From Doris montereyensis (taxonomy: Eukaryota > Mollusca > Gastropoda > Nudibranchia > Dorididae), in the NCBI GenBank assembly GCA_037039925.1, contig JAXRKP010001173.1, positions 58,501 to 122,500 on the forward strand: a stretch of DNA of 64,000 nucleotides, read 5' to 3'. Numbering within the stretch: position 1 is the stretch's first letter; the number at the start of each line of letters is the position of its first letter. This document shows positions 1 to 12,420 of the stretch, in pieces. Below the pieces are notes generated by a model. The model had not been told where the DNA came from and ran no database searches. It saw nothing but the letters and a program-made list of their open reading frames with translations. A program made the position numbers and the translations under genes.

Positions 1-119
1 TTTGTTTGTTTGTTTGTGAGTTTTGCTGTGGGTAGTTTTTTGTTGAAGCTATATTGTTGAGGGCTAGGATATTTTACACTGTAGTTGTTGAACTAATGAA
101 TGAAATAGTTGTTAGAGTA

Positions 120-525
120 GGCACTTTATAAAGCACTCGTTTTGCCAATAGCCATATTTGGCTCTGAAACATGGACCACGAGGAGAGAGGAAATGAATGC
201 TCTCTTGGTATTCGAAATTAAATGTCTAGGGGCTATCCAGCTTAGAAAGACGCTCATACGTGACACACTAAACATGAACGAAACAATCAAGGATATGGTG
301 GTGAATATGAGACTTCGTTGGTTTGGACATGTTGTCAGGGGTAAAGTACACACAAGGATCAATGCCAGCTCTAAGCTAGAATTCACAAACCCAACACCAA
401 GAGAACGCCCAACCCAAATATGGTCCGACAACATCAGGGAGCAGTGCAGCATTCGCTCCTAACAGCGGAGGAAATATGTGTGTAATTGGGTTGACAGGGG
501 ACATCACGTCCTATGCAATTAAGTC
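120..525 (+). mobile_element. LINE fragment: C-terminal end of a reverse transcriptase ORF plus short tail
   Basis: A 106-codon frame (142-462) reads FGSETWTTRREE near its start and LRWFGHVVRG in its middle. These two motifs are typical of the region after the RT fingers/palm in APE-type non-LTR retrotransposons. The frame is followed by an untranslated stretch ending in a short AAGTC repeat near 525, which looks like the element's 3' tail. The endonuclease and RT core are missing, so this is a 5'-truncated copy. A second, different LINE begins immediately downstream. Resemblance is from recognised motifs only; the clade is not assigned. Confidence 0.75.
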
Positions 526-2690
526 AAGTCAAGTGGGCACCTTGAACATGGATTCAATGACAGGGAAAAGAAGAGATATAGTATACATGATGGAGAGAAG
601 AAAAATAGATATATTGTGTGTTCAGGGAACTAGATGGAAGGAGTAGAGCTATAAACATAGGACATGGATCCAAATTAATTTACTTTGCAGCCGACGGGAG
701 GAGAAAATTAAATGGTGTAGGAATTATCCTGTAGGAGGACTACACCAGGAATGTGTTGGAAGTGAAAATGATTTCAGACAGAATGATATATGTAAAAAGC
801 TTGAAATTTGAGGAGGCTTTGATGAGCGTGACCAGTGCATACGCCCCACAGAAAGGCTGCTCAATGAAGAAGAAAGACAAATTTTGGAGAGAAAAAGATG
901 AAATGATAGAACTAATAACCAGAGGAGAGAAAATAATGATTGGCACAGATTTTAACGGGCATGTAGGTGAGGGAAAATGAAGGTGATGAAGATGCAACGG
1001 CGAGATATGGACTGATGGAAAGAAATGGTTCGGGACAGGAAGAAGTGGACTTTGCTTAAAGGATGGAATTTGCCATAGTAAAACACATATTTCAAAAGAA
1101 ATAGGAACATTAGATAGCTTACAAGAATGGGGATAGAAGTTCCCAAGTACGTTATCTCTTATATAGGAGGTGTCATCTGTAAGCGGCTGGAGACTGCAAA
1201 TTATTGCTCGGGAAAGCGTTACAAGACAACATCAAGTAGCACTAGTAGCACAGGGCCGAATCGTTATGGGTGTGAAGGAGGAGGAGAAACAATAAAGAAC
1301 TTGTGCCAAATATAAAGCGGTGGAAACTGAATGAGGAAGAATATCGTGTGAAATGCAAGAAGGAGATGAAATGAGCAACGAGAAAGGGTGAAGATAACAT
1401 AATAGGTCATTAAGCGATCTCAGAAATTGAAAAGGAATCAGCAAAGAATGTACTCAATGTAACTGTAACGTCTGGGAAAAGGACAGGGGAAGAAACATGG
1501 TGGTAGAACGAAAAGTACATAAATGTTTACGACGTATGGGAGAGGTAAAAATGAAGTGGGATGACCAAAGAGACGACGAAATCATGCAGGGAAAACAAAG
1601 AAACAAATCCAGTAACAAAGAAGGTAGTTGCGAAGACTATGGAGGAAGCATATGCAAACGTGTATGAAGTTAAACACAAAGGAAGGATAAAAGGATCTTT
1701 ACCACATAGTCAAACAGAAGGATAGGGCTGAAAGAGACATACAGGAAGTGAGGGCTATAAAGGATGAAAGAGGAAATGTTAAGACAGGAACATATTTTCA
1801 AAAGGTGGAACTACTGGAAGGGATACTTTGATAAACTCATGAAAGAAGAAAAAGTAGAGAGTAAGTAGAAGTGGAGAAGTTGTGGTAGTAACTAAATAAG
1901 TAACTCAAATAAGCAAAAAAGGAAAGCTAGATCATCAACGAAAAAGGTCAAGGGGACAGGCAGTTGGTCAGATGACATAATAGAGCATGAAAATGTTAAG
2001 GCGAGTTCGCTGTCGAGGTCTGAACAAATCTGTTTAATAAGATCTTAGAACCAGGATGATGAAACTATGAGATTACAAGAGAAAATGTGAGAATGATCGG
2101 GGAGTTCAAGTACCTAGTATCAACTGTACAAAGCAATGTACATGTAGAATGTGCGAGAGATGTCAAAAAGATAATCCAGGTAGGGTGGGAGGGAAGGAGG
2201 AGTGTTGGGAGTGATATGTGATAGTGTATTTTTGAAAATGAAAGGGTGGGGGGGGTGTCTATATAGCAAGTACCTCGTCTAGCAATGATGTACGGCCCAG
2301 AAATCGTCGCCCTGTCAAAAAGACAAGAATATGAGTTGAAGGTTACTGAAATAAAGAGGCTACAGCTCTCCTTGGGTGTGTCAAGGTTGGATACGATTCA
2401 AAATGAACACACACGACAGAAAAGCAAGTGGGTATGTGTGAGAGAACGCGGGGTTGAGATGGTACATACGTATAAGGAGAAGGGATGGAGTATATTGGAC
2501 AGGCGGATGGACACATATAGTAGGGGGAAGAGGGGAAGACCCTAAAAAGAAGACATATGGATATAATACACGAAGAGAGTTGGTGCAAGGAACGGAGACG
2601 AACAAGAAAGGACAAATTGAAGAAGAAGAATCTGCTGTGGTGATCCCTAACGGGAAAAGCTGAAAGACAAAGAAGGAAATGAAGAAGAAG
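526..2690 (+). mobile_element. Degraded, internally shortened non-LTR retrotransposon (endonuclease + RT remnants)
   Basis: The piece opens with GTLNMDSMTGKRRDI and DILCVQGTRWKE, the start of an APE-type endonuclease, and has the endonuclease motif TDFNGHVGEG near 951-977. Near 2,108 it reads FKYLVSTVQSN, and at 2,285-2,545 MMYGPEIVALSKRQ, EIKRLQLSLGVSRLD and a terminal KRGRP, the C-terminal end of the same ORF type. Reading frames switch and stops are frequent. Only about 2.2 kb is present and much of the RT core is missing or unreadable, so the copy is old and dead. No target-site duplication could be defined. Confidence 0.75.
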
Positions 2691-2699
2691 AAGAAATTG

Positions 2700-3560
2700 T
2701 AGACTTATGGATTCTATTTGTGTCATTTGTTTTATCTTACGGGTGAAAGTATTATCATTTGTGTTCTTGTTTGGCAACATGTAGGTTTACTAGGTTATGT
2801 TGTCTTATGATGGCAATGCGGTTCCCGTGTATGCTTGTGACCTGCTAGAGTGCTACTAACACCACTGAAACCTGGCGAGCGTTGTTTCCAATACTTCAGC
2901 CTAAGAAAATAGAACAGCCTAGCGCCTGGAATCAGTCTTCATCCTTAAAAACATCTTCATAAAGCGCCTTAAATAGTACAGAAGCCTAGCGCAAGCGCTT
3001 TATACCGACACTTTGACAATATCTTTCTCTACCTATGGCCGAGTACTCATTCACATCAGAGTCAAGTGAGCAAAACGTGAAGAGTGAAGTACCTTTCTTG
3101 AGAGTACGTCATAAAAGACATATGGACCAGCCGTGGGTTTTTGGACCAAAGCCATGTTTGTTTCGAGCTTTATTTAATAATTAATTAATACTAGATTGAC
3201 TCTAGTACCATAGTATCATGATTCTTGCCATGAATCGTATTGCCCAATTTACGTTAAATTAAAGCCACCACCCAAATCAAACATTTTGACTTCAGTTTAC
3301 ACATTTAGAAAAAAAAAGTTTAAAAAAACGGTCACCAATACATGGGAATAAACACAAATCACTTTAATTCGACTTAGGATGCTTTGGCAACAATACAAAA
3401 CAATACGAGAACGCGCTTGGAAACAAAGATATTAATAAGTAGAACACTTGTTATGTACCTTTTGGACTTCTTTTTCTTTTGGCAACACTGATGCAATAAT
3501 AGGTTCAATTCATTTAAATTGCACATCAAAAATCTGACTTACGGATCCAGCATCGTGTTT
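2700..3560. other. Unassigned AT-rich sequence
   Basis: I see no coding frame with recognisable content, no tandem repeat and no TIR in this stretch. The text is AT-rich with a few A/T homopolymers. It separates the LINE remnants from the large CT/CTGT microsatellite. Confidence 0.5.
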
Positions 3561-3568
3561 CAGGTCTT

Positions 3569-4435
<867 letters not shown>

Positions 4436-4499
4436 ACTCTTCCATTATATATTATGGTATATACACCATATATATATATATATATTCCTCTCCAGACTC

Positions 4500-4580
4500 T
4501 GCAGCAGCAGCGAAAGCAGCAGCAGCATCAGTAGTTGTACATGTAGAGAACAAATGTAGTAGCAGTAGAGGGAGAAGAAG

Positions 4581-4653
<73 letters not shown>

Positions 4654-4950
4654 CAGCAGCAGCAGCAGTGTAGCAGCAGCAGCAGTAGTAGCAGCAGCTA
4701 CTAGCACCAGCAGTAGCAGCAGCAATAGCAGTAGCAGTTAATAATTAACTCTCTCTCTCACTAGCACTAGTACACACACATTACTACCACACACACACTA
4801 CTACTACCACTACTACTAGTAGTAGTAGTATTACTACTGTTACTACTGCTACTAGTAGCAGTACTAGTAGCTCTCTCTCTATTATAACAAACAATAGTAA
4901 TAGTAGTCTCCCTACCTACTCTCTCCCAGTAATAGTAGTAGCACTCTCAC

Positions 4951-4985
<35 letters not shown>

Positions 4986-5140
4986 CAATAGTAATAGTAG
5001 TAGCAGCAGCACCACAAATGTAGTAGCAGCAGTAGTAGCAATAATAGCATTAGTATTAGCAGTAGCAGGTAGTAGCAGTGTAGTAGCAGTAGTAGCAGTA
5101 GTAGCAGTAGTAGTAGTAGTGGTGTGGTGGTGGTATTAGT
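4500..5140. repeat. Compound triplet repeat block: (AGC)n, (AGT)n and their permutations
   Basis: The block starts with interrupted CAG/AGC, includes an uninterrupted AGC run of roughly 70 bp around 4,580-4,650, then passes to AGT, ACT and mixed triplets with a short CTCTCT insert. Homo-alanine and poly-leucine frames on the minus strand are by-products. There is no flanking coding context to suggest a polyglutamine protein. Confidence 0.95.
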
Positions 5141-5281
5141 AGTAGTACTTTCTATCTCTGTCTCTCTCAATCCTCCCCACCCCACCCCGTTCACACAGAT
5201 GATGTTAAAGCCATCGTTGGTGCAAATTCCCAAAGAAAAAAACCCAATTAGATGATATATAATAAATACATATATACAAAT

Positions 5282-5284
<3 letters not shown>

Positions 5285-5367
<83 letters not shown>
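5285..5367. repeat. (TA)n microsatellite
   Basis: About 40 uninterrupted TA dinucleotides. Such a tract can extrude a cruciform, and its length is likely variable between alleles. Confidence 0.98.
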
Positions 5368-5370
<3 letters not shown>

Positions 5371-5799
5371 CAAATTCATGGGGAAATCCTTTTGGATGCT
5401 TCCTGATGTGATTTGTGATGATATGTGTACCAGGATTTCCTGTATCGTAACTGCAACTGCTCTCATATAATCATGCCTTTACTCCTTAACCATTTACTTT
5501 AGTAGAAACGTTGGAATACGGATATGATGTGCATGCATGTATCAGTACGTATGTATGTATATGTATGTATATATACATATGAATGTATGTGTATATTACA
5601 TATGAATATATTGTATTTATTGAGGGGACAAACACCCCCCCCTCTCTCTCTCTCACCCTCTGACTCTACCTCTCTCTCATTCATACCTCCTTCTCTCTCA
5701 CTCTGTCTGTATCTCTCCGTGTCAGTGTCACTATTCACAGTCTTTGGCCAGACAAGACGATCCCTACCAAAAAAAAAGTGATACACAAATGACAGTCCT

Positions 5800-6480
5800 T
5801 CTTTGAATAAGTTGTGGGCAGTTCATTTCCTAAGGAAGTTGACATACTTTCGTTTTTAATGGAAAATTGAAGATCTATATTTAGATCAACCTACATACTT
5901 TCTTTATTATTGCCTCTTTTTCAATAATACTACTTGAATAATTGATTTATTTAAATTATAACGAAGTATAACAATAATTTCATGAAATATAACGTAATAA
6001 ATCATCATTTCTAGTTCTACATTTTGCTTGATAAAGTCTCACGAAATTACGAGATTTGAAGTGACGTCATATGTCCTGTCCCGAGAAAGGAAGATCGAAC
6101 AAATGTAAAGTAATCGAGCTCGGTCTCCGACAAATATTCTGTGGTAGATCTAGGCTAACCTACCTACTATGTTTATGATGTCTGTTGTGTCATTTTCGAT
6201 TTTGTGATATTTCATTCGCGTCTTTTCATTTCTGTTGATGTTTTGTTAATTTTTTTCAATCCTGTTCCGTGGAAAATATGATGAGTATATTCATCACCAA
6301 ACCTAATAGAAAGATTTAAAATGCCTTTCTCTCGCGTGCGCTCTCTTTCTATCTCAGTTCATTAGCTCTGTAGTGTTCTGTATATCTATCTATCTGCCTT
6401 TCCACATTAGCTCTTCTTGTTTGCACTCGGACTCGTGAGTGGGGTGTTTCTTCACTTACATTATGGAGCATAACACGAAG
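5800..6480. other. Unassigned spacer, AT-rich
   Basis: No open frame of recognisable content, repeat array or TIR was seen here. It lies between small CT/ATGT microsatellites (5,520-5,730) and a fold-back element. Confidence 0.45.
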
Positions 6481-6500
6481 GAGCCACAGGAGAGAAGTCA

Positions 6501-7063
6501 AAGGCGAAACATGACAATAAGTGACAACTCCACTAATAAAGACAGAACAAACACATGACGTTTCGGGTATAACCCTTCGTCAGACAAACGAGAAATATCT
6601 AGAATCTAGATCTAAGAACTACCTCAGGCATCATACAATGTGGTGTCAGAAAACCCACAGAAAGAAGGAATAAAGAAAGGAAAAGACAGTGATGATAAGA
6701 AACGTAGTAGAGGGGGATGAAGAATGAGCGAGAATGGAAGGTTCAGGTCTAGAATGAAATAAAAAAAATATGAAAATAAGGAAGTAATAAAATGTGAGAA
6801 GGAGATGAAAGGAAGTATCAATCAAAGCAAAAATTTACACTGAAGGTACGAAATGTATATACACAATTTTTGTAAATGTGTGCATTGATTGATACTTCTT
6901 TCATCCATTCTCTATCATTTCTTCTTTCTAGACCCAGTGAGATGTATATCTAGTCTTATGGTTATCCTTTTTTTCCGTTCTTGTTTCCCATACCCAGTAC
7001 ACTTCTCTTTCCCCCTTTCTTTCTTCGCTGTTTTTTTCTTCCTCTCTCTCTCTCTCTCTCAGT

Positions 7064-7134
<71 letters not shown>

Positions 7135-7452
7135 GATTCTCTATTTCTCTTCTTCTCACCTTGTATTACTTACTTATTTTCATATTTTTATTTCATTCTA
7201 GATCTGAACCTTCCATTCTCGCTCATTCTTCACACCCCTCTATTACGTTTCTTATCATCACTGTCTTTTTCTTTCTTTATTTCTTCTTTCTGTTTTTCTT
7301 CTGACCTCACATTGTGTGATGCCTGAGGTAGTATTTAAATCTAGATTCTAGATATTTCTCGTTTGTTATATGACGAAGGGTTACACCCGAAACGTCACGT
7401 ATTTGTTCTGTCTTTATTAGTGGAGCTGTCACTTATTGTCATATTTCGCCTT
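6501..7452. mobile_element. Fold-back (long inverted-repeat) element, copy 1
   Basis: The left end (from AAGGCGAAACATGACAATAA) is the near-perfect reverse complement of the right end (ending at TATTTCGCCTT). The arms stay alignable inward for about 300 bp, including the palindromic motif CGAAGGGTTA/CACCCGAAACGTC and the sequence around CCTGAGGTAGT. The centre (about 6,810-7,160) contains a (CT)n tract. No transposase frame is visible, so it is a non-autonomous fold-back/MITE-like element. The flanks resemble each other (TTATGGAGCATAA left, TTACATGGAGCAATAA right), possibly a diverged target duplication. A second copy lies at 21,430. Confidence 0.85.
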
Positions 7453-7949
7453 ACATGGAGCAATAATCTTATTAAAGTTATGCGCGTCATTAAGCCGCCC
7501 CTTATATTTTCGAATATGCATGCAATCCAGAATGAAAAATGAATAATTTAGAGTTTTATGCCAGGCGGCAACGATAATTGTTGATATTCATAATTATCAT
7601 TGAAAATATTGCTTTCTTCTTACATTGTTAATGCTTCTTTTGATGGAAAGTTTACTCCGACATCCTTATCATAACTAGATCTATAAACATCGTCATTACA
7701 TCTTTCACGAAGTCCAATCTGACAACACTCACGAGGAGGCATTTTCAGTATCGAATATTGCCAACAATACTTGTATGTACAGCTTCCTTATTGAACTCTT
7801 CGGTATCGTCCATGACAAAAGAACGTAGAGGCTGGTGAGAAACGGATTTTGACCAGCGAAAGGCTACTTTGGGAGGGTCATTTTATGTTGTCGAACATCT
7901 TTCTGTGAATAATGTCAGATCAGTTGAACCGGGATATCTTGAAACAAGC

Positions 7950-7988
7950 ATGGATACCTGTAGAGGGCCAGAAGAATATGAAAAAAAG
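7950..7988 (+). CDS. BTRC: Tentative first coding exon of beta-TrCP (13 codons)
   Basis: An ATG in a fair initiation context (A at -3, G at +4) opens MDTCRGPEEYEKK and ends exactly at an AAG|GTAAGT donor in phase 0. The reading is plausible for the poorly conserved N terminus of beta-TrCP, and it is the nearest good start-plus-donor upstream of the conserved exons. There is no conserved motif in these 13 residues, so the assignment rests on position and splice signal. At least part of the coding sequence between this exon and the F-box exon is damaged or missing in the assembly. It could instead be an unrelated frame. Confidence 0.4.
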
Positions 7989-8279
7989 GTAAGTATTGCC
8001 TGATTAATATTTGTTTTCACACCACTTTCGCTTTGTTGAATATTTTCGGCCATGGGATTTTCAGGAGCAGATTCAAGATTTCTGTTGCTATTAGTCTAGA
8101 ACTTTGGATCGAGATCTAGAGTCGAGATCCAGTCATCCCAAATGCTTTTAATCCCATTTGAGTATGTTTTCTAAAATTAAGGTATATAACGTCAAGATAA
8201 GTTCGACGTGTCGCTTATCTTATTCTCAGTTTATAACGTCCATTATTTGGATGGTATGACAACGTGAATGAGCCATTTA

Positions 8280-8535
8280 GTTTTAGATTTAACTAGAATC
8301 TAGATTGTAGATCTAGCTCTAGAATCTAGACAAAGCTATTATAGATCCTAGATCTAGAATTATAATAAGGCTCTCCAAATTGAGAAGATCTAAATTAAAA
8401 TGTTCTACATCTAGATCTAGGTTAGATACAATGATATAATAATCCTCTTGAAAGAGGAAGTCCCCAGAACAAAGAGAGTAAAATTTAACCCTGTGTCTGT
8501 ATTTAAAACAGATCTGATCTAGATCTAGATCTAAA
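8280..8535. repeat. GATCTA-rich island in the first intron
   Basis: The hexamer-like string CTAGATCTAGAT recurs many times here (8,280-8,535), as elsewhere in the window (10,265-10,290; 18,920; 31,140-32,060). It is not a strict tandem array but a strong local enrichment of a self-complementary motif. Confidence 0.7.
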
Positions 8536-8539
8536 CCTT

Positions 8540-9690
8540 CATCATCTTTAATATATGATTTTTGACATAGTTATTTGGTTACTCCTCAACAATTGATGTA
8601 CCAGTGACACAAAGAATGGTTGGCCAGATAGACTGTCGCCTAATTTTATTTTTAAATGGGAAGGAAGTAAAAACAGGGGGAGGAGGGGGGTTTCTCCACC
8701 ATGGGTATAATTGTGTGAACGTAATGAAAACAAATCAATAGAATACTTTTATATCTGATGTTAAATACTATTTGGCAGTATAATAAATTAAGAACCTGGC
8801 CGTTTTTTTAGTTGCATTAACTTCCAGGTCAAATGGGAGAACACCTATTCTTTTAACTCAAGAAGCCTTCAATGGTAAAAGCAGAAACTGTTTGAAATAT
8901 CTGTCAACAGCAATGGGATATAATCTGTGATTTATTTAACTTGAAGAATAACATAGTTGAAGGGTGATTAAACATACAACAGGTTTTGACAAATAACAGA
9001 TGGTGAAAAATGAAAATGGAACACTCACTTGATACCGTGTAGGGATTCTTAGTTCTCTTGCAATAGATTCTCTTAAAACAAAGTAAAAAAGGAGTTTCGT
9101 AATCGGGTTGACATAAAGGGACATAGCAAAGAGGGTTTTTTTAAGGGGTGAGATCATTGGGGGGGGGGGTATTTAATGAGGAAGTGAAGGAAGACAAAAA
9201 GGGAGCTTGTCAGTTCTTGTAGCACTAATGCATGGGATACATTGTTTCGATAAAGCCAGTGTGAGACTCACAAGTGACTGTTTATTTGAACACAAGCAGT
9301 TAAAATATGAATGACACATGGTTGAGTAACAAATCAGACTGACCAACTATTCTACTAGCATGCCTTTTGAGACATGTGAAGTTCGACATACTTTTGTTTA
9401 CTTTTTACATGAATTATCATATCTTTTTTTGTTTGCTGAAGCAAAAACACTTCAACACCCCCTCCCCCCCCACCCAAGTTCCTGCCACTAGATCTAGATT
9501 GATAATTGGGTCTAAAAAGGTTTTATTTTGATGGAATCGGATTTCAGGTCTTGAGAATGGTTTGACACATCTTAGGATATTTTCTTACTATTCAATTTTA
9601 TTAACTAGCGAAATCGGAAGACTTTGAAACTAGATTATACATGGTACGTTAAAAAGGATATATTTAGAACAAGAAAAATTGTAATCACCA
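8540..9690. other. Intronic sequence without recognised content
   Basis: AT-rich with several homopolymers (G10 near 9,160, C-rich near 9,465). No exon, SINE or TIR was recognised. Confidence 0.4.
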
Positions 9691-10124
9691 GTTAATAAAC
9701 TAAACATTTCAAGTGATAGATTAGATTAGGAGATTTAAAAGGAGAGAGGATAGAATATTGTTCTTTTTTTAAAGCTCTTTCCTGTCATTCTTTAAATTTC
9801 TTCTTTTGACTGAGATACTGAGTCCGTATTTATATATATTCCGTTTTTCCATTTTTTTTAAATATTATTTTGATGTTTTGTTTCTGACAATTAAGTCGGA
9901 GCCCTATTCGAAAATATTTTGGATAATTTTAAGATAAATGACATTGATGTATCATGATATTGCAGTCTTTGAATTTTATATAGATGAATAAACTCATTCT
10001 TAACCCCCTCTATAATCAACAAAGAGCTCTTTGGATTCAGTTTAGTGCAGAGATCTTCAAAATACAGAAAACTATTGAGGGCCTGCCTTTGTTGTTTATT
10101 TCGTTTTGGATACCAGCATCTAAT

Positions 10125-10164
10125 CTTATTAAACCTATGTTGCAAAGAGATTGTGCTCTTCCTG
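10125..10164 (+). CDS. BTRC: beta-TrCP exon before the F-box, 3' end (5' part damaged)
   Basis: Thirteen codons read LIKPMLQRDCALP and stop at a G|GTAAGA donor. The last base joins in frame with the next exon (CC AAA GGT) to give [13 protein letters not shown], which matches the conserved beta-TrCP/slimb sequence around KPMLQRD...[11 protein letters not shown]. This segment follows the dimerisation region in the family. Upstream (about 10,040-10,124), the expected conserved stretch (KYFEQWSES, HYQHG.INSYL) is not readable; only scattered words such as CAGAGAT and ACCAGCAT can be matched. The exon start is therefore unknown. The parallel copy at 11,303 retains the other half. Confidence 0.8.
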
Positions 10165-10689
10165 GTAAGACTGATTTTGAATTATAAATTAAAATATATA
10201 TATTTAATGATTTTTGATTTCACCCACATCCACAACCTACGTGATCTTAGTTTTGGGGATTAATAGACCTAGATCTAGATCTAGATCTACTTTGACTGGT
10301 TGATTTTTAAGATAATAAATTGTCAACCTGTCAGGTACAAACCGATGACCGTCTAGTAGAGCATTCCATTGTTCCTTGACACTCATGTTGTGAACTGGCT
10401 GGATAATTAGATGTTAGTATAAACAAATTTTTTCTTTTTTTTAATGGATGTTCATATCTTTTTGTGAAAATGTGTTTTCACCATTTGGTTGAGGTTATGT
10501 GGTGTCGGGTTAAGACTAGTTAAGTTGAAAACCTAATTTCTGACTGTGATCTCTATTATTAAAATATTTATTGATATTATATATAAAATATTATCTATTC
10601 TAGAGAAAGATCCTTATTTGAACGTTAAAAGAATTAGTATCTGATTTCCTATTTCCACCTTCAAAAAGAAAAGCGGAACAGCTAATTTC

Positions 10690-10955
10690 TTTCTTTATCA
10701 AAAATATTCTACATTTCGGTGTAGGAATGCCCTAGATGACATTTATTTTCCTGTGTTCCTTTCCAAAAAAAATGTTAAATTAAAGACATCTTCAATGTCT
10801 CTTTGCATTCTTAAGGTTCTTGTGCCCAATTTAACATTTTGTGTTTTAGCTTCCTGGTGGAAGGGGCATTGTTTTAGTTTTCTTTGCATTATGAAATATC
10901 TAGTTCATTTTTTCGTAGGGATATTCAACTTAGGTTTTTGGTTTTGAAACTTAGT
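10690..10955 (-). mobile_element. LINE-A 3' fragment in block A
   Basis: From TTTCTTTCTTTATCA (the reverse of the family's (AAAG)n tail) through ATGTTAAATTAAAG...CAATGTCTCTTT to TTTTGTGTTTTAGCTTCCTGG, this matches the 3' end and last coding part of the minus-strand LINE at 48,962-52,220, with an internal deletion of a few hundred bases. The same material recurs in block B and continues there into a longer LINE copy, so the insertion predates the duplication. Confidence 0.75.
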
Positions 10956-12420
10956 CAAATGAACTAAACATTTCATGATAGATTAGATTAGAAATTTAAA
11001 AGGAGAGAGAGAGAATATTTTTTTCTTTTTCAAGCTCTTTCCTGCTGACAAATCAGATGGTTAAATCGTTAAAGACTTTGATCAATGAGATATATATATC
11101 AAATTTAGATATGTATATATATATGAGATCATATTTTTTATTTATTGTTTTTTTTAATATTATTTTTTGTTGTACATTCAAGTTCAAAATATATTGGATA
11201 ATTTCGAAGATAAATGTGACATTGATGTATCATGATACTTTTGTTTACTTTTTAAATAGCTAGAATTTTAATTGATCCTTTGGAGTCTGATGAATTTATT
11301 CGTGACAGAGATGCATGCACAAAATATTTTGAAAATGGACTGAGGGCCAGCATAATTTTTGTTGAACAAAAAACACACTACCAGCATGGTCAAATCAATT
11401 CCTTCTTTTCCCTAGTTCTCAAAAGATTTCTGTATTTGTGTTTCTCAAAGGTCCGGTGCCCCATTCCGTTGATTTTGAATTCCGTGTGGATGATATATAT
11501 AACCAATTTAATGATTTTTGATTTCACCTTTATACTATCCACATTACGTGTTACGGGTTTATTGTGAATGGATTCTGCTCAAACAGAAATAGATCTTCTT
11601 ATCGCTCCTCTGGTAGGACTGAGGGTGTAGATCCACCTACTTTGACTAGGCGGTGGATTTTACTTGAAAAAATAAATATTGTCAACCTGTCATGGCTTGA
11701 CCTCTAGTAGAGCATTCACCTTGTTCCTTGACACTCAGGAAAGTCCCCCTGTATAAATAGATATTAGTATAAACAAATTTTTTCTTTTTTTAATGGATGT
11801 TCATATCTTTCTGAAAATGTGCCCCACTAGACTCTTGAGTCTTTATCCAGTCCTGATCGGGTCGGGATGGAGCGGTGCACTGAAAGTTGGAACCTAATTT
11901 CTGTCACTTATTATGCGTTTTTAGTAATATTTTATAATGTAATTTAAATATATTTTTAATAAATATCATTGTTCATTTAGATGAAATCATCCTTATTTGA
12001 ACGTTTAGTTTAGTATCTGTTCCTGATTTGCCTAGATTTCCTTTTTTTCTTTACAGAAAAACTTTTTTTGCTTGCTAAGGTTTTGCTAATGCAACCGAAT
12101 CCCATTCTGCAGTCTCAGAATCTAACCTGATAGTTTGATGTCCAGATGATCTTTCTACATTGTTGATGCCATCTTCCTGGCAGGTAATCCAAAAATGTTA
12201 AATTTTATTCTTCAATGTCTCTTTTTTTATCTTCTTCCCACTTTTCTCCTAGATCTCAGATCTTAATTTAGAATTTTGTGTTTAGTCGACCATGGTTACT
12301 AGCACCATTTTAGTTCTCTTCACTGCTCATTTACCTATCTTTTATCTAGTTCTTTTATAGAATAGTTAAGATGATCTTAATTCAACTGAAAATCTGATGC
12401 CCTGTCCTCCGTTTCACTTT
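10956..12420 (+). repeat. Diverged tandem duplication, block B
   Basis: Second copy of the block described at 9,700. It keeps the same order of landmarks and runs into a longer LINE-A copy at its right edge. Extra bases relative to block A are spread through the block. Confidence 0.75.
11303..11405 (+). pseudogene. BTRC: Second, damaged copy of the beta-TrCP pre-F-box exon
   Basis: The frame reads DRDACTKYFEN and, after a garbled stretch, FVEQ then HYQHGQINSFF. These match the conserved beta-TrCP words KYFEQW, FVEHL and HYQHG.INSYL in order, with about four residues missing between FVE and HYQHG. The expected KPMLQRD follows only as a degraded CCTAGTTCTCAAAAGATT, and the donor seen in block A (CCTG|GTAAGA) is not preserved. 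Blocks A and B thus keep complementary halves of one exon. Whether this is a decayed duplicate or an assembly artefact cannot be settled here. Confidence 0.7.

Larger units (their letters stand above)
9700..10955 (+). repeat. Diverged tandem duplication, block A
   Basis: Block A begins around AAACTAAACATTTCAAGTGA and is followed at about 10,956 by block B, which begins AACTAAACATTTCATGATAG. Landmarks occur in the same order in both: the GGAGAGAG/AAGCTCTTTCCTG segment, a damaged beta-TrCP exon, a SINE-B tail fragment (CACCCACATCCACAAC), GTCAACCTGTCA followed by TAGTAGAGCATTC, TTTTTAATGGATGTTCATATC, and the 3' end of a minus-strand LINE. Divergence is high and dominated by small indels. This may be a true old duplication or two poorly corrected haplotypes placed in series. 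Confidence 0.75.

Noticed and set aside
4528..4725. Poly-alanine/poly-glutamine type protein from the AGC repeat
   Set aside because: No flanking coding sequence; the triplet block changes unit and phase repeatedly.
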